Assembly: GCA_963789885.1 (NCBI GenBank)
Contig: CAWBNB010000052.1
Span: 1 to 20,797, forward strand
Source of the DNA: DATEDA01 sp963789885
GTDB lineage: Bacteria > Pseudomonadota > Gammaproteobacteria > Burkholderiales > SG8-39
DNA length: 20,797 nucleotides
Direction of reading: 5' to 3'
Shown here: positions 14,928 through 20,797 of the stretch, piece by piece
How the letters are laid out: each line of letters starts with the position of its first letter
Position numbering within the stretch: the stretch's first letter is position 1
Made by a program: the position numbers and the translations under genes
The notes under the pieces: generated by a model
Databases searched by the model: none
Seen by the model: only the letters and a program-made list of their open reading frames with translations
What the model was told of the DNA's origin: nothing

Positions 14928-15752
14928 ATGACCGCCACGCAGAGCGAGAAGGCCGCGCGCTTCCGGGCGCTGCACGAAGGGCCCGGCGCGTTCGTCGTCG
15001 CGAACCCCTGGGATGCGGGCTCGGCGCGCATCCTCGCCGCGCTCGGCTTCCAGGCGCTGGCGACTTCGAGCGGCGCCTCGGCCGGCGTCCTCGGCCGCCG
15101 CGACGGCCGGGTCACCCGCGACGAGGCGCTCGCGCACGCGCGCGCCATCGTCGAAGCGACCGACCTCCCGGTGTCGGCCGACCTCGAGAAGGGTTTCGGC
15201 GACGCCCCGGCGACCGCAGCGGAGACGATCCGCCTCGCCGCCGGGGTCGGGCTCGTCGGCGGCTCGATCGAGGACGCGACCGGCGACAAGGCGAAGCCGC
15301 TCTACGACATCGGCCACGCGACCGAGCGCGTGGCCGCGGCGGCGCAGGCCGCACGGGCGCTCCCCTTCCCGTTCACGCTGACCGCCCGGGCGGAAAACTT
15401 CCTGCGCGGCAACCCGGATCTCGACGACACGATCAGGCGCCTGCAGGCGTTCGAGCGGGCCGGCGCGGACGTGCTGTTCGCGCCCGGCCTGCCGAATCTC
15501 GCGTCGGTCCGCGCGGTCTGCGCCGCGGTGTCAAAGCCGTTCAACTTCATGGCCGGCATCAAGGGCAAGTCGTTCACCGTCGCCGAGCTCGAAGCGGCCG
15601 GCGTGCGGCGGATCAGCGTCGCGACCTCGCTCTATCGCGCGGCGATGAGCGGTCTGCTCGCCGCCGCGCGCGAGATCAAGGACCAGGGGACTTTCGGCTA
15701 TCTGGAGCGTTCGCTGGCGACGCCGGAACTGAACGCGTTCATGCGCGACTGA
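14928..15752 (+). CDS. Isocitrate lyase/PEP mutase-family enzyme
   Basis: 274 residues with a TIM-barrel fold of the PEP mutase/isocitrate lyase superfamily. Recognisable segments are FVVANPWDAGSARILAALGF (residues 23-42), LATSSGASAG (44-53), the metal-site strand ADLEKGFGDAP (about 84-94), GLVGGSIEDATGD (about 108-120), TARAENFLRG and KPFNFMAGIKG. The KKCGH cysteine loop of true isocitrate and methylisocitrate lyases is missing. The protein belongs to the broad subgroup whose members cleave or form C-C or P-C bonds in 2-oxo or 2-hydroxy acids, with few characterised examples. The start is ATG 14928, 3 bp after the MAPEG stop, implying translational coupling. Family is clear; reaction is not assignable from sequence. 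Confidence 0.88.
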   Translation: MTATQSEKAARFRALHEGPGAFVVANPWDAGSARILAALGFQALATSSGASAGVLGRRDGRVTRDEALAHARAIVEATDLPVSADLEKGFGDAPATAAETIRLAAGVGLVGGSIEDATGDKAKPLYDIGHATERVAAAAQAARALPFPFTLTARAENFLRGNPDLDDTIRRLQAFERAGADVLFAPGLPNLASVRAVCAAVSKPFNFMAGIKGKSFTVAELEAAGVRRISVATSLYRAAMSGLLAAAREIKDQGTFGYLERSLATPELNAFMRD

Positions 15753-15786
15753 GGCACGCATCTTCACGCGCTGACGCCTGTGGTAT

Positions 15787-17286
15787 ATGAGCGCGATGGA
15801 CCGCCAGGCCTTCATCCAACGGCACGCGCTCTGGACCGACGACCAGCGCCGACAGGCCGAGGCGCTCAAGGACCGCGTGCGGACCGAGGGTCTCCGCCTG
15901 ATTCGGGTGGTGTGGACGGACGCGCACGGCTACTCGCGCGCGAAGGCGGTTACGGTGCCGGCGTTTCTGGAGTCGCTCGCCGGCGGCTACAACATCAACG
16001 TCGCGACCACGACGCTCGATTCGGCGAACGCCCGCACGTTCAGCTCGTTCACGCGCGGCGGCGGCATGGGCCTCGACGAGATGACCGGCTCGCCGAACAT
16101 CACGATCGTCCCCGACCCGGGGACGTTCCGGGTCCTGCCCTGGGCCCCCGGCGTCGGGTGGGTGCTCTGCGACGAGTATTTCAACGACGGCGCGCGGTAT
16201 CACTTCTCCGCGCGCCACCTCCTGCGCCAGCAGCTCGAGCGCCTTCAGGCGGCGGGTCTCGACTACGTCGTCGGGCTCGAGGTCGAGTGGTATCTCGCCC
16301 GCGTCGCGGAAGACCATCTCACCGACGAGCACATCGGCGTTCCGGGCATCCGCGGCCGCCCGATCGCGACTTGGCCGGCGGAGCCCGGCTACTCGTACCA
16401 CTCCGAGTCGAACTTCGACCTCATGCAGCCGATGCTGTCGGCGCTCGCAGACGCCTACGAGGCGCTCGGCCTGCCGCTGCGGTCGGTCGAGAACGAATGG
16501 GGGCCGGGACAGGTCGAGTGCACGTTCTCGGCGGAGGGTGCGCTGAAGGCGGCCGACGATCTCGTGCTGTTCCGGACCGCGACGCGGCAGGTGTGCCGGC
16601 GAATGGGTTACTTCGCCACCTTCATGTGCCGCCCTAGCCTCAAGGGCCATTACTCGAGCGGCTGGCACCTCCACCAGTCGCTCGTCGACGCGAAGACCGG
16701 CGCGAACCGGTTCATGCCCGCGAGCGCGTCCGAGCGGCTCTCGCCGCTGGGCAGTGCCTTCCTCGGCGGGCTCCTCGCACACGCGGCGGCGGCGACCGCG
16801 TTCGCGACGCCGACGGTAAACGGATACCGGCGCTTCAAACCGAACTCGCTCGCGCCCGACCGCGCGGGCTGGGGCTACGATCACCGGGGCGCGATGATCC
16901 GAGTGCTAGGTGGCCCAGGCGATCCGGCGACGCGAATGGAAAACCGCGGCGGCGAACCCGCCGCGAACCCTTACCTGTACATGGCCTCACAGCTCGTCTC
17001 GGGGCGCGATGGCATCGAAGCGAACCGCGACCCCGGACCCCAGGACGACGAGCCCTACCAGGCCGATCGCGTCCCGCTGCCGACGAGCCTGATGGATGCG
17101 CTCGACGCGCTCGAGAAGAGCGCCCTCTTCCGCCGCGAGCTGGGCGGGATCTTCATCGACTATTTCCTGAAGCTGAAGCGCAACGAAGCCGGGCGGTTCC
17201 TGCGCTGGCGCGAAGAGCAGCGCATGGAGGACCGACCGGACGAGACGACGGCGTGGGAGCAAAACGAGTACTTCGACTTTTTCTGA
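15787..17286 (+). CDS. Glutamine synthetase-family ligase (gamma-glutamyl-amine type candidate)
   Basis: A 499-residue glutamine synthetase fold protein. Metal-binding E165-V-E167 (GLEVEWYLA), E237 and E244 (NEWGPGQVECTF) and the H294-L-H296 loop (GWHLHQSL) are visible, followed by NGYRRFKPNSLAPDRAGWGY and the ENRGGEPAANPYLYM region. ATP-dependent gamma-glutamylation is therefore expected. The sequence differs from housekeeping GlnA (NPYLYM for NPYLAL, ENRGGEP for EVRSPDP) and is longer than PuuA-type enzymes. Related proteins attach glutamate to amines (GMAS, PuuA, IpuC, the gamma-glutamylanilide synthases), which would suit a catabolic cluster. That substrate class is inference. The start at ATG 15787 (or the internal ATG at 15796) lacks a strong Shine-Dalgarno. 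It ends the plus-strand run. Confidence 0.88.
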   Translation: MSAMDRQAFIQRHALWTDDQRRQAEALKDRVRTEGLRLIRVVWTDAHGYSRAKAVTVPAFLESLAGGYNINVATTTLDSANARTFSSFTRGGGMGLDEMTGSPNITIVPDPGTFRVLPWAPGVGWVLCDEYFNDGARYHFSARHLLRQQLERLQAAGLDYVVGLEVEWYLARVAEDHLTDEHIGVPGIRGRPIATWPAEPGYSYHSESNFDLMQPMLSALADAYEALGLPLRSVENEWGPGQVECTFSAEGALKAADDLVLFRTATRQVCRRMGYFATFMCRPSLKGHYSSGWHLHQSLVDAKTGANRFMPASASERLSPLGSAFLGGLLAHAAAATAFATPTVNGYRRFKPNSLAPDRAGWGYDHRGAMIRVLGGPGDPATRMENRGGEPAANPYLYMASQLVSGRDGIEANRDPGPQDDEPYQADRVPLPTSLMDALDALEKSALFRRELGGIFIDYFLKLKRNEAGRFLRWREEQRMEDRPDETTAWEQNEYFDFF

Positions 17287-17743
17287 GCACCGCCCGCCGC
17301 GGACTTAGGTGAGGTTCGGTTCACAGCAACGGACCGATGGTCTTCGCCAGCTGAGAGCTTTGATCCGGTAGCAGTCGTTTGGGCATGATGTCTTTCGGAA
17401 GCCTCGAAAGCATGGCCACGCAAAGTGTCCAGGCAATTGCAGAAGGAGCGGGCAGGTGGGTCACGACGGCACCAGCTTCCCATCCTGCCACAGTCCCGAC
17501 CGTCTCACGCTCTGACCTTTCCCGCGCCCACCACCCTCCCCCGTGCCCCGCGGGGCCTTACCCGTTTCGCAGCGCCGCTCGTGCCGATTCTCGGCCCGCT
17601 CGGACTCTTCTACAAGGTAATGGGGGACGATCGACCGGAACCGACCCGAAGGAGACGTTCGCGGTCGTTCGCAAAGGACAGGCTGCGATCGAACTCGATA
17701 GTTTGTCTCCGAGGCGCAGCTCTGAGGTTCTGAAGCCGCGCCA
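17287..17743. other. Non-coding gap between convergent genes
   Basis: 457 bp between the convergent glutamine synthetase and antiporter genes. It contains a 12-bp perfect GC palindrome, GCCCCGCGGGGC, at 17545-17556. There is no hairpin followed by a T-run that would make a clear terminator. Several open frames cross it; phrases such as PLVPILGPLGLFYKVMG (about 17574-17625) look mildly protein-like but match nothing I recognise. Possibly decayed coding sequence. Confidence 0.45.
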
Positions 17744-18956
17744 TCAGGCTGCCTGGGTAACGATGCTCTTCATGCGTTCCAGTTTCGGAGATACCACGGG
17801 CACCGTGAGCATGGTGCTCGCAACGGCCATCAGCAGCAGCGCCGTGAACGTCTCGCTGGTGATGACGCCCTTGTCCAGGAGGATATTGGCGAAGATGATC
17901 ATGATCAGCGCCTTCGTCTGCAGCAGCCAGCCGATGATCGACGCCTCGCCCGGCTGCCATTTGAGAATCTTCCCGGCGATTTGAACGCCGAGCAACTTGC
18001 CCGCGATCGACGCGAAGAGCAACGCGGCCGCGGCGAGGAACACCGCTTCGCCGCCCACGCTCCAGTTGGTTCTCAAGCCCGTGCTCAGGAAAAACACCGG
18101 CATCACGACCAGCAGCACGTGGTGACGCAGCAGGTCCATCTGTTTCTGGTCGAACCAATCGCCATCCATGACGGCGCCCGCGAGGAACGCTCCGACCATG
18201 AAATGCAGCCCGGACCAGTCGGCGCCGAAGGCGCACACCGCGAGCCAGATCAGACCCACGTACCAGCGGTCCCTCTCCGGCAGCCGCACCATCAGCTTGC
18301 GGAATCCGTAACTGCAGACGGCGAAGGCCAATAGAAACGCGCCCTGCATGCCCACGCGCTGCCAGTCCATCAGGATCAGCGCCAGCACGCCCCAGATGGC
18401 GATGTCATCCAGGCTCGCATAGCGCAGGATGCGCTGCCCGATGGGTTGGCGCAGGATCTCGAGCTTCTCCATGAGCAGAATCAGGATGGGAAGCGCAGTG
18501 ACGGCACAGGCCATGCCGACTCCGAGGACGAATTGCCAGGTCATCGCCTTGGGACCGATCCAGCCGTCGTGCATCACCATGCCCGCCGCCACGATGCTGC
18601 CCAACAGCAGCGGCGTGGCGAGGGCGAGCCCGGCTGTGATGGCACTCTCGCGCCGATACGCCCATGCCTTCTTCAAGTCCAGTTCGATGCCGGCGATCCA
18701 CACGAAGATCATCACTGCCCACCATGCGATGCCGTTCAACGACTGCACGACCGGCTGGCGTAAAGACGAAGGCGTAGTAGTCGGGGAAGACCCTTCCCAA
18801 AATGCCGGGCCCCAACAGGATTCCGGTGATGATCTGCACGACTACCAGAGGGGCGTAGTAGTCGGTTCGGCCCAGGCGCCAGATGAGATACGGGACGGTG
18901 AAGATGATCCCGATGGCGATCAGGAATATCTCCGTGGTGCTTTGAATGGTATGCAT
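17744..18956 (-). CDS. CPA2/Kef-type cation:proton antiporter (one frameshift)
   Basis: About 403 residues, all membrane-embedded, when one extra base near 18752 is removed: the first frame (MHTIQSTTEIFLIAIGIIF to YYAFVFTPA) hands over to VVQSLNGIAWWAVMIFVW. It shows about ten to twelve hydrophobic helices: GILLGPGILG, AGIELDLKKAWAYRRESA, YASLDDIAIWGVLALILM with the paired acidic residues of the ion-binding site, then FMVGAFLAGAVMDGDWF, VMPVFFLSTGLRTNW and LLQTKALIMIIFANILLDKG. This is the membrane half of Kef-type K+(Na+)/H+ antiporters, without a C-terminal TrkA-N domain. The start is placed at ATG 18956; a TTG at 18986 would add ten basic residues. It stands alone and may help pH or ion balance. 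Confidence 0.85.
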
Positions 18957-19097
18957 GGATTTGCGTTTCCGTGGTCGAACTACCAAGTATCGGAATCATA
19001 CGTGCCGGGAACAATTCCGCCGAGTCGCAACGGGAGCTTGAACGATGCCTTGTGGCCGGGCAGCGACCGTCAGCCGAAGGGCTCAAGTCGACCCACC

Positions 19098-19250
19098 TCG
19101 GAAAGTCACGTCTCTGCGAAGCAGCCACTCGGCGGCCGTGTGAGCCGCACGCCGATACGCGAGACGCTGCGGATCCTCGCGGCCGAAGGCCTGGTCGAGT
19201 TCGTTCCCGACTGCGGCGCCCAAGTCTCCGCCTGGTCGAGCGGCGACCTG
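19098..19250 (+). pseudogene. GntR-family regulator fragment (winged-helix part only)
   Basis: Residues encoded at 19140-19250 (VSRTPIRETLRILAAEGLVE then FVPDCGAQVSAWSSGDL) are the recognition helix and wing of a FadR/GntR-family repressor. A piece of the preceding helix (GKSRLCEAATRR) is readable just upstream in another frame. No start codon with a full N-terminus and no FCD ligand-binding domain follow. After GDL the family sequence ends. From there to 19372 one frame carries an unrelated acidic/glycine-rich tail (KDEGAKTESKAPVDTAGGGS). The 141-bp gap upstream toward the antiporter holds nothing recognisable. A relic of a lost regulator. Confidence 0.6.
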
Positions 19251-19380
19251 GTGCCGAGAGAGACCGCTCCCTCAAGGATGAGGGCGCGAAGACCGAGAGC
19301 AAGGCACCCGTAGATACCGCGGGGGGCGGCAGCTCCGCACCGGGCGGCCCCGCGGACGGCGACACGGATTGAATCCGCGG

Positions 19381-19976
19381 CTATTGCGGGCCCAGGCCGG
19401 CGAGGTAGTCGACGAGAATCTCGATATCCTTGTCGGACAGCGGCTGCGCCGCGGCGGTCATGTTGCCGTCCATGTCGAAGCGGGTCCGCGCCTTGAAGCC
19501 GCGCAGCTGCGTGCGCAGGTACTCGGGCTGCTGCCCGGCGAGGCGCGGGATGTGCTGCTGGCCGCGCAGCGCGGCGCCGTGGCACTGCGTGCAGTTGAAC
19601 TTCTCGGCGAGGCCCGGCCGGCCGCGGCGTTGTCCGCGCGGCGTCTGTGGCCGGCCGGCGCAGCGGTTTCTGCGCCGAGAAGTACGCGCGAGCTCGTTCA
19701 TCTCCGCGTTGCTCAGCGGCGCGGCCATCGGGGTCATCTGCGGGTCCTTGCGGTTGCCCTCGCGGAACATGAAGAGCTGCGTCGCGATGAACTGCGCCGG
19801 CTGGCCGGCGAGCGACGGCATGGCGGGATTGGTCGAGTTGCCGCCTCGGGCCGTGGCAGGCCGCACGCAGCGCCTTGCGGGCTCGCGCTGCCGGCGAGCG
19901 CAGCGCCGGCCAGAAAAGACAAGCGCGGCGGCCAGCGCGCCGCCGCGCCTTGCGCGCCGCGACGTGCGACGCTCAC
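19381..19976 (-). CDS. Diheme c4-like cytochrome c, several frame switches
   Basis: A periplasmic electron-transfer protein of about 200 residues, read across at least four frame changes. A hydrophobic signal-like segment is followed by a first heme site (AACHGP readable in one frame near 19857-19875). Next come GGNSTNPAMPSLAGQPAQ, FIATQLFMFREG and MTPMAAPLS with a likely axial Met, all in a second frame. A garbled ~27-residue stretch (about 19610-19692) has its native frame, AYFSAQKPLRRPATDAA, nearby. Then the second heme site NCTQCHG, RGQQHIPRLAGQQPEYL, NMTAAAQPLSDKDIEILVDY and LAGLGPQ. The probable start is GTG 19976, overlapping the dehydrogenase TGA as GTGA. It most likely takes electrons from the PQQ dehydrogenase encoded just upstream. 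Confidence 0.7.
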
Positions 19977-20797
19977 TTCCGCGTAGCTGACCCGGTAGAT
20001 GATGCCGTTGTAGTCGTCCGAGACGAGCAGCGAGCCGTCGCGCATACGAGCACGTCGACCGGCCGGCCCCACATCGGCGGATCGGCCTTCTCGTCGGTGA
20101 GGAAGCCGTCGAGGAAGGGCTTCATCTTCGGCCTTGCCGCTTGGCGTCGACGCGTCGACGCGCATCACGTTGTAGCCCTGCTTGGTGCGTGCGGTTCCAC
20201 GAGCCGTGCATGGCGATGAAGATGTTGTTCCGGTACTCGGCCGGGAACATCTTGCCGGTGTAGAAGCGCATGCCGAGCGGGCGCGATGTGCGCGCCGAGC
20301 TTCGCGCGCCGGCGCGTCGAACTCCTGCACGAGCGGCCCTTGCCGTACTCGGGGTCGAGCGTGTCGCCCTGGTGGCAGAACGGATAGCCGAAGTGCATGC
20401 CCTTCGTCGCGCGACGCGGTGCAGCGTGTCGTGGGCAGATCGTCGCCGAGCCAGTCGCGGGCGTGCTTGGTGAACCAGAGCTCCTTCGTCTTCGGGTGCC
20501 AGTCGAAGCCGACCGAGTTGCGCACGCCCTGCGCGTAGTTCTCCAGCACGCCGGTCTTCGGGATCGACGCGCGATGATCGTCGCCTGCGATGTAGGTCGG
20601 CATGACGATGTTGCCCGGCGCGCCGATGTTGAAGTAGAGCTTGCCGTCGGGACCCAGCGCGAGGAACTTCCAGAAGTGGCCGGGCTGGTTCGTCGGGATC
20701 GAGGTTGTCGATCACGACCTTGCGCCTCGGGCGGATTGTCGAGCCGTCCTCGATGCCGTCGTAGCGCGTGATGCGGTGGCGCTCGGCGACGTAGAGC
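19973..20797 (-). CDS. Sorbosone dehydrogenase-like PQQ sugar dehydrogenase, partial, many frame switches
   Basis: The C-terminal ~275 residues of a six-bladed beta-propeller dehydrogenase of the GSDH/sorbosone dehydrogenase family; the N-terminus lies beyond the window. Pieces in order along the minus strand: LYVAERHRITRYDGIEDG, QPGHFWKFLALGPDGKLYFN, GVRNSVGFDWHPKTKELWF, HARDWLGDDLP, MHFGYPFCHQGDTLDPEYG, KLGAHIAP, LGMRFYTGKMFPAEYRNNIF, IAMHGSWNRT, GFLTDEKADPPMWGRPVDVL and DGSLLVSDDYNGIIYRVSYA. Successive pieces lie in different frames, at least eight switches in about 820 bp. The enzyme would oxidise a sugar or aldehyde in the periplasm using PQQ. Its TGA (19973-19975) overlaps the cytochrome GTG. 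Such dense indels with conserved protein suggest poor sequence quality. Confidence 0.75.

Noticed and set aside
17545..17556. GCCCCGCGGGGC as rho-independent terminator of the glutamine synthetase operon
   Set aside because: There is no T-run after it and it lies ~260 bp past the stop; likely a chance GC palindrome.
17425..17733. ORF in the convergent gap as a real gene
   Set aside because: Arg/Pro/Ser-rich, no start context and no recognisable family; only a short stretch looks protein-like.
1..20797. CRISPR arrays, tRNA or rRNA genes, insertion sequences, toxin-antitoxin or phage-defence genes
   Set aside because: Looked for regular direct repeats, tRNA-like cloverleaf ends, transposase or nuclease motifs; none found. 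The PLD-family gene has no defence partners, so a defence role was not proposed.

Overview
The window is a high-GC stretch of bacterial chromosome, most likely from a soil or sediment betaproteobacterium (Burkholderiales-like). That placement is inference. It rests on GC-rich codon use, a Bug/TctC-type solute-binding protein relic, a CPA2 antiporter of a type common in that group, and GC-rich hairpin repeats. There are no rRNA or tRNA genes, no CRISPR array and no recognisable transposase.

Layout. (1) 51-2051: an ECF-type sigma factor and a soluble zinc-motif anti-sigma factor (minus strand, overlapping by ATGA) are divergent from a stand-alone diiron-type metallo-beta-lactamase-fold protein. 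A perfect 9-bp inverted repeat lies between them. (2) 2052-2367: non-coding, with two GC-rich hairpins. (3) 2368-4651: small plus-strand genes with less extreme base composition: a gentisate-dioxygenase-like bicupin, an unknown protein, an isoprenylcysteine-methyltransferase-like membrane protein, a broken VOC/glyoxalase start and an FKBP. A degenerate attC-like (59-base-element-like) palindrome follows the methyltransferase, and a second partial one follows the FKBP, so this part looks like a relic of integron gene cassettes. (4) 4774-10813: a phospholipase-D-family protein (one frameshift), an internally deleted TctC receptor, a DapB-like reductase, a P3A proton-pump ATPase (one frameshift) and a two-TM small protein. 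(5) 11043-17286: a compact plus-strand run of an NTF2-fused flavin monooxygenase (one frameshift), a ferredoxin-fold small protein with a basic tail, a mandelate-racemase-family enzyme, a MAPEG protein, a PEP-mutase/isocitrate-lyase-family enzyme and a class-III-like glutamine synthetase. It reads as a catabolic or detoxification operon of unknown substrate. (6) 17744-18956: a CPA2/Kef-type antiporter on the minus strand (one frameshift). (7) 19098-19250: a GntR regulator relic. (8) 19381-20797, minus strand: a sorbosone-dehydrogenase-like PQQ enzyme (cut by the window edge) and its diheme cytochrome c, linked by a GTGA overlap and both riddled with frame switches.

The four isolated frameshifts each look like one extra base in an otherwise full-length, conserved gene. 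The last 1.4 kb has about a dozen. This pattern fits uncorrected indel error, worst at the edge, better than biological decay. In contrast, the TctC, VOC and GntR relics have lost whole domains and look like real pseudogenes. The strongest leads are the cassette relic around 4117-4660, the sigma/anti-sigma/diiron-protein module with its palindromic operator, and the 11-17 kb enzyme cluster.
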